Below are positions 22,239 through 34,489 of a DNA stretch of 64,000 bases, one piece after another. The notes beneath the pieces are model-generated. The model saw nothing but the letters and a program-made list of their open reading frames with translations. It searched no databases and was not told the origin of the DNA. Source of the stretch: Amborella trichopoda (taxonomy: Eukaryota > Streptophyta > Magnoliopsida > Amborellales > Amborellaceae). How positions within the stretch are numbered: position 1 is the first letter of the stretch; the number at the start of each line of letters is the position of its first letter. The position numbers and the translations under genes are program-made. The stretch lies in the NCBI RefSeq assembly GCF_000471905.2, contig NW_006500327.1, positions 820,749-884,748 on the forward strand, given 5' to 3'.

Positions 22239-22667
22239 GGTTTGTCTAGAGTTAACAACCCCTCAAAATACAAAGATTCAAGTTAGAAGGGGTTGTGATA
22301 GGTGTATTTATCAAAACAATAATTACATTTTTATTTAAAAAATATTTAAATATGTAACTTTACCATTAAGCAATGACAAATTTGAAATTTTCACAAAAAT
22401 ACAATGGCATTTTGAAAGTTAGTGTCATGGAATTTTATTTGTAAAATACTATTGTCTTTTAGTTAAAATTTCAATTATTTATAGAGATGACAAAAGTACC
22501 TTTTGTCTTGTAATAATACCTTTTGTCTTGTAATAATATTTACAAAATTGCCACACAAAAGTAATATATTTTTTTAAAATAGATTACAAAATTGATAAAT
22601 CCACCCTTCACAACTCTCTCTATCTTGAACCTTTGTAATTTCAAGGGTTGTAAAGTTTAGATTATCC

Positions 22668-22672
<5 letters not shown>
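22239..22672. mobile_element. MITE family E with inverted ends of about 60 bp
   Basis: The left end (GGTTTGTCTAGAGTTAACAA, then AATACAAAGATTCAAG..) is matched inversely by the right end (CTTGAACCTTTGTAATTTC.., AAAGTTTAGATTATCC). The interior is AT-rich, with a 21-bp direct repeat of TACCTTTTGTCTTGTAATAA at about 22497-22540. Non-coding. Confidence 0.65.
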
Positions 22673-22675
<3 letters not shown>

Positions 22676-22719
<44 letters not shown>

Positions 22720-22913
22720 GTACGTACGACTACTACTACGTGGACGAGTAATAAATAAAACGTAAACTACTTACGTACTAACTTAAGTAGTACGTAGTTC
22801 GGTTAACGTTAAGTTNNNNNNNNNNNNNNNNNNNNTACTAATAGTATAATACTACCTACCTACACTACTCTCTATCTGTACTACGTATTATAGTAGTAAG
22901 TTAGTATATACTC

Positions 22914-22960
<47 letters not shown>
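22676..22960. repeat. (AT)n microsatellites around a gap, with suspect low-complexity sequence
   Basis: (AT)n runs at about 22676-22714 and 22918-22958 flank a block made almost wholly of TAC/GTAC/ACG strings with hardly any homopolymer, plus 20 Ns at 22816-22835. The block resembles mis-filled assembly more than biology. Confidence 0.8.
22816..22835. other. Assembly gap (20 N)
   Basis: Short N run between two (AT)n microsatellites. Confidence 0.99.
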
Positions 22961-22961
<1 letters not shown>

Positions 22962-23314
22962 TTCGTCGGACAATCACTGGCGAGATATAAAAGAACATTG
23001 CAACTATGTCATGGTCTAAGTTTAGAATATTATCCAACATTCTTTTTTTTTTAATCATTAATAATATTATTTTTTTAAATGGAGAAAATCTTCATCCATC
23101 ATTGGCGATGTATGAAGTGGGTCTCACCCAAAGTCATTATTCAATCTTTACATCCCACCCTCTCTCTCTATCACCAACCTACTCATTTGATTGTATGATG
23201 ATAACCTACATGGTCACGTTGTAATATCATACTACCGATCATGATATTATTAAAAAACTATATAAACGAAGTGCATTGTATGCAACCACCTATGAAATAA
23301 AAGATGTTCTAGAC

Positions 23315-23522
23315 GGGATTGTATATTATGAGCAAGGATGTCATAATTCTTTTTAGCTATTGGATGTGAAATCAATATATTGAAGTGTCACAACATTCGA
23401 AAAATTTTATATTGGATTTTGTACCTTATCAATGTGACATCTTCATCCATCAGATTTCACATTCAATGATAAATGATGATTGTGATTTTCATGTATCAAA
23501 AGTAAATAGTCTTATTGTATTT
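23315..23522. mobile_element. MITE family D (copy 3, diverged)
   Basis: It shares the AGCTATTGGATGTGAAATC block, the inverse CATCAGATTTCACATTCAATG block and the terminal AAAGTAAATAGTCTTATTGTA with family D. The left border is unclear. Confidence 0.5.
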
Positions 23523-23789
23523 ATTTTGGTTCTATATTGTTTTTCATAAATAATATGAAACACATTTGAAATCATTGAAAAAAAGTTTGTCTTGGATCTA
23601 TATCTTTGTCGCTCCAAAAATAGTGCAAATCAAACAATTTCTCGAGAAGTAACAAAATGATGCGAAAAATAAAGTTCACCATAAAGTACTTCAAAAATAG
23701 TAAAATTATTATTTTTGGAACCTCATGATCTTAGTGGTCAAGTTCTGAATTTTTTGTTCTAAAATCCATCTGTAAAACAAATATCGGAT

Positions 23790-26161
23790 GGAGTACACTA
23801 GCGAACAAGTGCATCAGCCGACTCATCAAAACCTCGTTGTAGAATGGAGTCTAATGGAAGTTGGGTGAAAAAATTGTGTTAATAAAGGAGTTAATCAAGG
23901 CGATCTATTGGCCCCTTATTTCTACGTTTTCATTATAGAGTTCCTAAGTAGGCAATTGGATCATGCTATTCAAGTTAAAAACTCCTTAAAGCCTTTTCAT
24001 CACAATAATAACATAGGAGTTAATCACTTGATTTATGTTTATGATGTATTAATGTTCAGTGAGTCATCTTTATCCTCTGCAGAATTGCTTAAATCGTCGT
24101 TAAACAAGTTTTGCAATGCAACTGGCCAAAGCATTAAAATGCATTCAAGAGCAAAATTTTCTTTTTTGGGGCAAATGTTCCTATTAAGCATTGTGTCATC
24201 TCTATACTTAATTTTGGGGAAGGTTCCTTACCATCTGAAAACCTGGATTTGCCTCTTTTCAAGGATGCATAATCCTCCCAATGCGATGATTTATCGGGAA
24301 AGCATTTAGAAGAAAAGCTCTCTATCTTTCTTTTGCTGGTGAAGGATAATTTTTAAAATATATCCTTTGCGCATCTTCAATGTAGTTATCTTTTCGTATT
24401 CCCTCAAAGGTTTGCAACAATGTGGTTTCCTTTGGGCGGGAAATGCTGATGCTTGCAAGTTACAACTTATGGGTTGAGATAATATCTCTCTTAAATCGGA
24501 AAAGGGGGCCCCGGGGAACAGAGAGTTCATGATTTTAACGAAGCAGAGATGATGAAGATTGCATAGAAAATTATTTCTAACTCGAGTTATCGGATTTCTA
24601 AGCACAAGTATTTTGGCAGGCATGCTCTAAGAAGGTGTACTCTCACTCCGGGAGAGGTATCTTTATGGGGGTGAATTTATTCAGGGATAGAGTTCAATTG
24701 TTGATTAAAAATAGAAAATTAGTAGATTTTTGAGCCAACTCATGGTTACCCGGAGGAAGTATTCAGGATGTATAAAGAATTAGGTATGAGCCCAAATCTT
24801 AAAGTTAAATATTTTATATAGAGTTCTCCCCAATCTTGGGTAAAACCTATTCAAGTCTGGATTTGAGTGCAATCATACTCGTTACCTACGACTCGAGTAG
24901 AGGATCAACTGATATGGATGCACTCTCCAAATGGGTCCTTCTCAGTTAAAGATGCATGGGAATTTGTTCAATATAAAGGACCCATTTCAAGGAGTTCTGC
25001 AAGGCATGCACTCATCCCCAGCTAAATGGTTCACTTGGTCAGCGCTGCCTTGCAGATTATCCGCAACAAAGCTTCTTCAAACTTGAGGATTAGTCTAGTT
25101 TCTCGCTGCCCACTTTGTCTAACTGAACAGGAACTAGGAAGTCATCTTATGCTTAATTGTAATTGTTCCATCATTCTTCACAGTGTAGATCTTTGCCTTT
25201 AGGTGAGGATCTTCTATAATTGTTATTTAAGTGGAGGAAACTCATATCCAAATCCAAGGGTATGTCATTAGTGTGGATTTCCTTTTTCCTGGTCACCATA
25301 TGGTTTATTTGGCAGGAGAAAAATAGATGGCTCATAGAAGGCCGATCTTGTTCCCAAGAAAGCACTCTTATACTTTAATGGGTAGAATCTCCTCACCTAA
25401 AGATCTTAAGTGTACATTGGTCCAAACTGCCATCAAATTTCATCAAGCTTTGTGTAGATGGGGCTCCCACGGGTAGATTTCCTAGCACCATGACCAAAAT
25501 GAACCCCTCCTCCCAGCATCTCTTCCAAATTGATGTCCCAATTCAAGAAGAGCAGGTTGTCGTGGAATAATGCGGGATCACGATGGCTACTTTCATTTTT
25601 CCAATTGGCATTGATACTAATTATACGGTAGAATTTCATGCTTTGGAAATGAGAGTGCACCTAATCAACTTTTTTTGTTAGGTAGATCAATAGGGCTTAC
25701 AGGCCAATACTTGTTTTTCCCCATTTTGAAAGGAGTCAATTTTTCGAAAGTTTTAGTAAGAATGGAGGCCATGACCTTTAACTGAAACTTAAACCATGTC
25801 CTTTAATCAAAGAGTTAAAGCACACTAACGTCGCTTTTGCGAGTACTTCATGGTGTTGGTAGGCTCTATATTAGGGAACACGATGTACCCTTGGCGTTTT
25901 TGCACAACCATTCATATCTTGGTTGTTGCCTGTCCTTTGAGCATGTGTTTTGAGAAGCCAATGACATGGCCGACCTACTAGCCAAACATGGGGTTAGAGC
26001 TACAGAGGCTACAATTTGGCGCACTCGACCTCCAGATTTACCATTTTGCCTCGTGATGTAGCTAACGCTCCCTTTCAAAGGGAATCTGTCCGTATCCATG
26101 GTATCATGCTCTTTATTTAATGAAAATGGGTAGGGGACCCTTCCTCTTATTGCGAAAAAAA
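23790..26161 (+). pseudogene. Decayed LINE (L1-type): reverse transcriptase, zinc-finger linker and RNase H remnants
   Basis: In order, across several frames, the following can be read. (a) GVNQGDLLAPYFYVFIIEFL at 23890-23950, the RT block GVRQGDPLSPYLF..MEVLSR, then LIYVYDVLMFSESSLSSAEL, where the catalytic YADD-type motif is degraded. (b) WMHSPNGSFSVKDAWEFV near 24920. (c) RCPLCLTEQELGSHLMLNC near 25110, the zf-RVT linker. (d) LVWISFFLVTIWFIWQEKN near 25275. (e) IGIDTNYTVEFHALEMRV near 25600 and FEHVF.EANDMADLLAKHG near 25940, the RNase H-like domain. A short A-run (26154-26161) is a possible tail. Stops and frame changes occur between nearly every block, so it cannot be active. The missing N-terminal endonuclease indicates 5' truncation. 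Confidence 0.8.
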
Positions 26162-26426
26162 ATTGGGTTAAGAAATTATGTTTTGGTCATCAAATGTATT
26201 AAAGGGCATGTGATTATCATGAATGATTTCGCAAAAATTGAAAAATCATCATTCAGGAAAACGAATGCATTGGCAGCACCTGAACACTTAGCTGTTGGTA
26301 GGTGGGGTGGCAGCTCCAATTTAAAGCAACAAACAAACAAACCTCTTTATATAAAGTCCGTTTCTTGTTATTTTCTATTATCTCTCTTCAATTATTCAAT
26401 AAAGTTGATTTCTTGAAGTATGAAGT

Positions 26427-26777
26427 TCCTATAAGGCTTACAATTTATGAAAACAAAATAAAGCCTCACCTCATATTCTTATCTAGAAAACACTTTCGGC
26501 AACAGAAATATATATGATGGCTTTAAAATCAATTTCCAACACCAACAATAAAATTTAAAACTAAAAAAATAATGCAGATCTTGTGGATCTATGAATACTT
26601 ACTTTTAGAACGAAACAAAAGGTCTAGATAATATATATTACTTTTAGAGCCTGTATTTCTCACAATCACAATGTTCAGGCTGAGATGATCGATGGAAAGC
26701 TTTTCTAATCTTTGAATTGCAATTTTCCCTGAGTTAGGAAGTGAGGCTTTACTTAATTTGATAGGCCTGCAGCCCTG
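26427..26777. mobile_element. MITE family C (copy 2)
   Basis: The left end AAGGCTTACAATTTATGAAA, then CAAAATAAAGCCTCACCTC, is roughly mirrored by GAAGTGAGGCTTTACTTAA.. on the right. It shares the AAAATCAATTTCCAACACC and GTCTAGATAATATA blocks with family C at 19472. A 5' fragment of the same family lies at about 33655-33765. Confidence 0.55.
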
Positions 26778-27139
26778 TTGAACTGCTTTCCTTTCACCAA
26801 ATACATTTATTTCCTCTTTCACCTATAACACCAATATATTTTTCTGTATTAAGTTATTCTCTGAAATAGTATCAACAAATTCATTAATTCTGGCTTTTAA
26901 TTATTGAATGTCCATATCTTCCTTTACAAGTAACAATAAGATGATGCACAGTTCAAAAAAAAAAGAAGAAAAAGATGATGCTACATATTACATAAGAAAC
27001 GGTTTTCGAGCTTGCATTCCTTTAATATTAATTGCACCCGTGGAAATGGTGGAAATTAGAAATCCTCATTGCATTAGAGCCGTACATTATTAAATTGTGT
27101 GTATAAATTAAGTGGTACATCGTCATGCCTTTTGTTTTA

Positions 27140-27532
27140 GGTTAAGGAAAAAAGTTTTATAAGATTGCAACCTAAAATTGTAGAATTAAAGTGCACCTAA
27201 AAAATTAGTGGTAAAATGTTGTTATGCTGTTGGAAATCTCATTTATTGATCATCCCGACATCATGATATATGGAAAAAAAAATATTTTTAAGTCTAAAAA
27301 ATTGCACATCTTACAACTCATTATCTAGACCGTCCATTTTTAAGACTTCACGTATTTATACATCAGCTTGATTTAAACAATTTATAGAGTTTAAATTTCA
27401 TAATTAGAAATAAAAATAGTTTTTCTGGCCATCCTAAGAATTTTTTACATTAGAATTTCATCTTACAATAAAATTTTAGAAGGGTGCCTTACTTTGATTA
27501 TGTAATATTGCAACCTTATGCAAACAACACCT
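27140..27532 (-). mobile_element. MULE-like MITE, family B (reversed)
   Basis: It begins AAAAAAGTTTTATAAGATTG, then TAAAGTGCACCTAAAAAATT, and ends ..TTGCAACCTTATGCAAACA. Family B differs from family A by the subterminal AAGGTTGCAACCTT palindrome replacing GAGCCTAGGCTC, but shares the interior ATGATCATCTC/GACATCAAGA and TCTAGACCGTCCA-type blocks. No coding capacity. Confidence 0.65.
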
Positions 27533-27541
27533 TTAATATAA

Positions 27542-27955
27542 GGGTTTTGTTACGCTACACAATTTGATGGTCTATACCCTTAAAATCTTTAATATTTTTT
27601 TACATGTAGATGCCCTTGAATTGTAATATAAAAGTTTTCAAATAAAGGCATTTTTGGTCATTTAGAAAAGTAGAATGGATATTTCTATAAAAAAAATAGT
27701 GACATTTTATTAGTAGTTAAAAAACATGTAATACATCTTGTGGGTGATATCACACACCATATCGGTGATTGTCCACTATTGTTAATAAATACGTTTGTTT
27801 ATATTAAGAATTTATACTTTACTATTGATTAATTACTTAAAATACCTCTAGACAAAAGGTTACTACACTATAGGATAAGGGTATGTAAGTGTCCAAAAAT
27901 ATTGAAAAATTTAAAAGTATATCCCACCAGGTGGTGGTGTAGTCTAACAAAACCC
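27542..27955. mobile_element. MULE-like MITE, family F, with an exact 9-bp target duplication
   Basis: The target duplications TTAATATAA at 27533-27541 and 27956-27964 are identical. The inverted ends are GGGTTTTGTTACGCTACAC and (from the right) GGGTTTTGTTAGACTACAC. Length is 414 bp with no reading frame. It sits right against the end of a family B MITE. Confidence 0.85.
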
Positions 27956-28194
27956 TTAATATAAACTTCAACAAACACTAAACACTCAATTATTTATATT
28001 ATATGCACGGATTTATTAGGTTTAACTTTATGTAACTACCCTTGGAAAATACATAAATATCTAAACAACACCCGATGATTAATGAAAAAGTATTTTGTGA
28101 GTAAGCAAACTCACTTGCGCGCACAATGACAAACATCCATCTTTAAGATGAACATCCACAACTAGATAACTCTATCCAATGGCTAGGAAAATAT

Positions 28195-28465
28195 GGAAAA
28201 TTGTTTCATACGGGCTGGACTGCATTTCTACATATGCGATCCAGAAAGTGTAAAGCATCTATCTTAAAGATGGATGCAAGTAGGTGTTCCATCTAAAAAC
28301 AATGGAAACTAACGGTCTAAATGTTTTCTTATTAGAATTATTATTTCTGATTTTTAAAATTTATTTATTTATTCATATTCATGATCTCCATGTTAGAGAT
28401 TACATGTCCTTAAAAATTCAGACCTAAAATCCATCTAAAAAATAAATTTATTAAGAAACTAGGTC
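28195..28465. mobile_element. MITE family G (copy 2, right end lost or diverged)
   Basis: It aligns with the nested element at 19680 over most of its length: GAAAATTGTTTCATACGGGC, GATGCAAGTAGGTGTTCCAT and AATCCATCTAAAAAATAAAT. The GAAACCGCATC right end is not seen. Confidence 0.6.
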
Positions 28466-28859
28466 TGGAAAAATTATAATAAACATATTTTAAATTTTTT
28501 ATTTAATATATTCATAATCATCACAATGTAGATCATGGATCACTACATATTTGGATCCAAGATCGATACAAATAATAGGTGTTCAAGGGAGCCGGCATGA
28601 AAATAGTACGAGTCGGGGGGACTCATAAAAACCAGGTCCATGATTAATTAAATTGCGCATAAAATCTTGGAATGGAAATAATGAGGCTAGCAAATAGGAA
28701 TTTTGCCCCTGGTAATTTTGGTGGAGAATTTAGCTCGAAAGAAGTAGGTAAGTACCCCTATGAAATAACATCGAATTGTACCCTACACAAGACAAGCATC
28801 TGTCTTTGCCCTTGCAAACATAGAGGTCAGATGGGTACAACTTTTTCAAGGGGGTAACT

Positions 28860-29164
28860 CTCTTTTACCCCAAGAATATTAACCTAGGAAAGAACATCCC
28901 ATTCTCTCTTTTACTCTCCTTCTCTCTCATGCCTTTAGTCTCTCACCCTCTCTGCCTTATCTCTCATACTTCTCTCTCTTTCTCTCTCTCTTTAATTCTT
29001 TTCTACTGTCTTGCTCGATTGAGCTTTTACATTGTTGTAGTGAGGGTAACTCTGAGTCTCAGGCTGATGCTCCGGCTAAAGGTGGTGTTTGTCGATCATC
29101 ATTGGTGATTACATTTTTGATATAATTGTATTTTTTGTATAAAATTATATCAAAAAAAAAAAAA
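28860..29164 (+). mobile_element. Possible retroposed fragment with an A-tail
   Basis: A CT-rich stretch (28895-28995) is followed by sequence ending GTATAAAATTATATC and a 13-base A-run (about 29151-29163). The A-run after a short unique sequence suggests a SINE or LINE 3' end, but no Pol III boxes, coding motif or target duplication was found. Confidence 0.3.
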
Positions 29165-30901
29165 GTGTCTTTCTTTTTTTGCAATGAAATTCATTATCAA
29201 CACTAAAAAAAAAGAAAATAAAAAATAAAAGAAAATTAAAAGAATTTAGACTTACCTCTATTGGCTTTTTGGTTTTGAACTTACACCCATCTTTATAGTT
29301 GGATACATAGTTGCATGTTTAATGAGTTTAGGAGCCATTTCACGTGCTTTCTCCATTTCTTATTTTGATGCCTATGCCCTGGATCAACAGAAACGTTTTT
29401 AGCAAGAGCCTCCCCCTCCCCTACCTCGACGCACGTTTTGATAGATACATGTTATGTGCTTTTGTATTAGGTCTATAATATACATGACCAGTCACCTAAA
29501 CTTACTTTCCTTTTTATCTTATCGCTTAAAAACAAAATCACATAATAAAAAAGCTAATAAAAAAAACTAAAAAAAAAACCGTCTGATGATGTCATTGGAT
29601 TGAGAGAATTCTTTTTTTTAAAAAAAAAAGAAAAAGATTGACTAACATTCTTTTTAATTTCCCCCTATAACAAATATCCACTTCCTCTGTCATCTCTTTC
29701 TCTGCCTCTTGGACAAACTCTTTCACATCTTTCTCTCTCTAACTTGTCCTCTTGTGTGGAATTCGTGAGTCTTCAACTTCGTTGATTCTTTGGCCTTTTC
29801 TCTTCAAATTATAGATGGGTGTATGTCCTCTTTCCACTTGCGAGATTTACAGCTCTTATTTGATCTCTAAAATACGTTCACATTCATACAATGCACGTGC
29901 CCTTTTTCCACTTACACGAAACATCACCAAACAAAAACGCATCTTAAATTGACAACAATATCCTCTACGGAAAACAAGCGGGACCCATGAAGATAACAAC
30001 CAATGATACGCCCTCCAACTTTTTGTGAATGCCCAAATAATCCTTCATAAAAATGGAGGCGATCGTGCCCTTGCCCAATCCGATTTTTGAAAAATGGGAA
30101 CACGACTCGAATCGGAGGTCCAAATCAGAAGATTAGTAGGTTAGACTAGGCTACATGTGCATAAAGAGAATTTAGGCGACTTGGGGATGAGGCATGTCCT
30201 TTTTTATCTCAATCGGTATCGAGCGATTCTGAGCTGGGGATGAGATATTTGCCTCTTGATTTCAATCAATATCACGCGATTCTGAGCTGGATTGTCGATT
30301 TTTCGAATCCTAACCCAAACGATATAAAGATTAATGGCAGGGTGGTAATACAAAAACCATGATTACTTTAAGATGTTACAGCTAATTACATATGAAGAAA
30401 TAAGAGGAAAATTGAACCCTCTCTCTCTCTCTCTTGGGTACACATGCATGGGCAGGTGTGAAATGACACATACAATGGGTGCATGTCCCCACAGGTGTAC
30501 CCCATAAAGGACTTTGCAGTGGAGTTTAGGGCCAATATGCAGTTGTAGGGCATTTGGGACACTGTTTGCTACATGATGTATGTGACCAGCATACATTACT
30601 TAACCTTGTCATTGTCATTGGCTTAAGGGTGTCTGCTTAGGGGTCCCATCTCACAACTACCTCCACAGAGCTCTATACACCAATGGGTCTTCTATACCTA
30701 TGTTTGAACTATAAATGGCATCCAAAAAAAGGGGCACACTTACATTTGCAAACTTCTCTTGGATCCTTTGCCAGGTTCGAGGCACCATTGCTTATGGAAA
30801 AGATATGAGAAAACTATAACAAAATGATAACTTTATTTGCTTCAACATTTTGGCTCATTTTCGCTTTGGCTTTTCCCCCTTTTTGTTAGCAAAAAAAAAA
30901 C
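29165..30901. other. Intergenic, no gene seen
   Basis: AT-rich with small A-runs and a (CT)n patch at 30420-30434. An imperfect short direct repeat (ATTCTGAGCTGG.. at about 30220 and 30280) is present. Frames here lack recognisable domains. Confidence 0.4.
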
Positions 30902-31012
30902 AGATGCGCCTAAACACAACGGCTTTCGCACTAATGTTAGATGCGTGTAAATGCAACGGCTTTCGCACTAATGTTAGATGCGTGTAAATGCAACGGCTTT
31001 CGCACCAATGTT
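30902..31012. repeat. 37-bp tandem repeat, three units
   Basis: Units at 30902-30938, 30939-30975 and 30976-31012 share AGATGCG..TAAA and AACGGCTTTCGCAC(T/C)AATG. Units 2 and 3 differ at one base; unit 1 differs at a few. It is CpG-containing in an AT-rich area. It creates the repetitive start of a short frame (30941-31201) that is otherwise unsupported. Confidence 0.9.
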
Positions 31013-31669
31013 ATTTCTCTTCGTCTCTCTCACACTGTAGAGAGATCAAAAATAGAGGAGAATTTGAAAATTTTGAGAGAGAAAGAGTTGCATCCTCCAA
31101 CTCCTTTTGGCACCAATAAATTTACCCACCAACAACAATCTAGTGCTCGTGACTTAAATTCTAAAATTAATTCACCAATTAATTATCCACAAAAGTATTA
31201 AATACTAACTCCTTTTAGGGCTTTCCTTCCTGTGGAGGGATTAGAATAACCAGATGAGTTGCCATAAAGGCCTCTTAAATTTTGACCATTTTAGAAAGCA
31301 GCCCTTTCACCCATGGGGTAAAATGACATTTCCCTGTTCAAGCGATGACTTAATCCAGTATTCATGGTTACGTTAAAGGCTCCCTACATTGCTGACATGT
31401 GGCGTTCCCTAAAACAAAGTGCCTCTTATTTCCCCACCCACCCCAAAGTTCTTCTTGTATTGTAAAATTGACCTTTCCAATCCACCAATTTATTTTGTTT
31501 TTTTTGTTTTTTTAAATGTATTTATACTTGTATGATGCTATTGTTATAAGGTCACTATACCTTCTATTTTAGTGGGACGGTATAGATTTTAAATATTTTT
31601 TAAGATAATATAAAAAAGTGACGCTTTTGTTAAAAATTAATGTATAAAAAAAGATAAGTGGTTCAAATG

Positions 31670-32137
31670 CTAACAACCCGTTTAGATTAGAATCGGCCAT
31701 TAACCGGTTTTGGTTTCGGCTGGTTTTGGCGAACCGGCCAGATATTTAAAATATATATATATAATCTCAAAAAATAAAGAATTTTGTTTGTAATATATTT
31801 TTTAATGTTTTTTTTATTATTTTGCCAAAGATGGAAAAAAAAGTTTTCCATTAATATTTATTTTATATTTTTTAGAAAATTTGAAAATTATCTCTAGGCA
31901 CAATTCATTAAAATCCATTTTTCATTAATTTTAAACTTCATTTGGATGTGCTTTGTTTAATCATGCTTTAAATATGCTTTTTATATTTCATTAAAAAAAA
32001 TTAACACTTCTTTGATTGCCCGGGAGTTGTCTAGTTATACCGATTGAACCGGCCGGTTTACCGGTTAGGTTGGTTGAACAGCTTCCAATCCCACGTCTAG
32101 TTAACTATTTCTGGTTCGATTTTTCCTACATTGGTTA
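31670..32137 (-). mobile_element. hAT-like element, second copy (reversed) of the 17066 family
   Basis: Reverse complemented, its interior follows the 17066 element: ..GATTAAACAAAGCACATCCA.. then AAAATTAATGAAAAATGGAT. The ends are rich in ACCGGTTTTGG and GAACCGGCCGG motifs like the first copy. Borders are approximate and no target duplication was found. Confidence 0.6.
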
Positions 32138-34489
32138 AAATATTGTTAGATCTACACTATCCAAATAAAATAGTTTGTGAGGATCACTATAACCCTATTT
32201 CTACAAATAAAGTTTATATATGTATGTACTTTTACCTTCAAGGTACCCTATATTACATGAAGATTCATAAAAAAAAATTGTAACTGCATTTAGAACTTAA
32301 CCTCAATTCCAATAGTCTTGCTTGATTGACGGTTGAGGTACCATGGAGCTCAAGGGTTTGTACCCCATCCTTTTCAATTGAGGGGAGAAGAAACAAAAAG
32401 GCTTTTGTACAAATGACAACAATGTCAAATTTGGCGGGAATAAACCACACCGAAACTTTTCAAATGTGAGAACAGCTGAGTGGAATATATGCGATTTTCA
32501 AGGGAATTTTCGTTGTTGTGAAAAAGGAAAAATTTCTCAAAAAGTATCCATGGAAATTACCGAAATACATATAAGAGATCAATTATTTAACAAATTACCC
32601 ATATTGTTTAATTTAATTTTAAAATACCCATCAAAATATATATAACCAAGTGTTTGAATAGTTGATAGTAACGGTTAAATTGTTAAAATGCAAAGTTGAT
32701 TTTGGTAAATTTCCTAAAAATAAAAAAATAGAAAGTACATAGTGAAAATTTGGAAAAAAAAAAAAAAACTTTTACGAAAGAAAATGATATTTCCTCTCTG
32801 AACTACTAATAGAAATGGTACATGGTGCATGGATTGATTAATGGGTAGCCACTTACACTTGATGGATATTTAAATATATAAATGTTAGATCTTCGATACA
32901 CAATTTATTAAAAAAAAATATTCATGATTGTGGAGGTCAATATTATAGCCCTTTAGAATTTTGGACTGAGAATTGATTTTTGAAGGTAAGCACATGCATC
33001 CATTGACATTCGCCCTAACATCACCTTTTGTATGAGGGGAAAACTTCACATATACTGTCATCCACACATAAAACATGTGACCCGTGTTCCCAGCCATTTG
33101 ATTTGACTAAATCGTTGGGATAGCTTCAGTCATAATGTTAAGCCTAAATATTGTTGTATTGTTAATTTTTTTATTAATCAGTGCCGTTACCATTGGGCTA
33201 CACCTAACAAACAATTAAAAAGAAATTATATAGTTTTTATTAAAATCATAAAAATAACTCTCGGGTAAAATCTTCTTTTGTCAAGTGCCCCCCCCCTCTC
33301 CTGTGAGTGCAATCCCCCAAATTTCAATATAAAATGTTTTATAAAATGAAAATAAAAAATAAATACTTGAGTCATTTGATCAATATCACTGGATCAAAAT
33401 CTAACTTGTGAGTTGTGACATTATGCCGGCAGTTAATTTCAATAGAAAATATTTTATAGAATAAAAATAAAAAACTTGGAGTCTTAGGTCCTTATGACAC
33501 TATACCAGCAGTAATACCAACCGTCGATTCTCATAGATGTGCCATATGTAGGTGGGGGTACCTTGTAAAATTTCCATCAAGGGCTTTAGCATATTCAACT
33601 TCACAGCTCATTGCCTAACAAACTTCTAAAGCACGACAACCAATTTTCTTTTAAAAGGCTTAGGTTTTATGAAAACAAAATAAAGCTTGACTTCAAATTC
33701 TTGGAAATCGCTTTTCGATTATGAAAATCTTTATGATGGTTCTAAAATCAATTTCCAACATTAAACTATGATTCTTCAAATTTTTATGTTCAATCGTAAA
33801 TTTGTTGTTGCTTGGATGAAGAGCCTAATTTTGCGGTTAAATATTTACTAGGATATTTTAGTCCCTCTCCAAAAAAATGCCAGAGCTTATTTTTCCATTG
33901 CAAAAGGCACCCCAAGGTAAAGATCTAATAAGTTCAGACCGTGCATGCTACGCTCCCGATGGAGCATAGTTAACTTCTCCCTATGACGAGGACTGTTTGA
34001 ATTAAACTTTGGCAACCAACTAATCATTAGATAAATACTTTCATAAGAAAAAAATTTAAAATTAGAGTTATCAATAAAATTCAAAATTTGAATAATTTAA
34101 AACCTAAGAACTCACCACTCAAAAAACTAGACTGTTTATATTCAATTTAGGAAATTTATTTTAACGAGGTTTGATATCCCAAATTTTTGAATAAAATTAA
34201 TCCTAGGTGGGATTTTACTTGAGGAAGCAAATGAACAGTACACTCCCCAAGGTGTAGAATATCGATCTATGTCATTTTGGAAAATTTGAGGCTTTTTATG
34301 AGACAATTGGAAACACAAAGCAAAAAGCAAGACAAAATGATGAGGTTACAAAAATAGGCGGGAGTTTAGTCAAAAAAATGACCACAAATTATTGGCAACA
34401 TCCACCTGGTTTTTGTACTTACCGTGCCCTTAAAGAAAAACAAAAGTCCCGAGGGACTGCAAGATGTGAATGCGCGCTCATCTCTCAAC
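32138..34489. other. Intergenic, no gene seen
   Basis: AT-rich. It includes an A-run near 32755-32768, a C9-type run at about 33287, and a family C MITE fragment at 33655-33765 (TTTTATGAAAACAAAATAAA). The frames at 32885-33097 and 33887-34084 show no known domain. Confidence 0.4.

Noticed and set aside
24306-24623. 105-residue minus-strand frame
   Set aside because: It lies antisense within the decayed LINE; the plus strand holds the recognisable blocks.
30941-31201. 86-residue frame beginning in the 37-bp repeats
   Set aside because: Its start comes from the tandem repeat and the rest shows no recognisable domain or codon bias.
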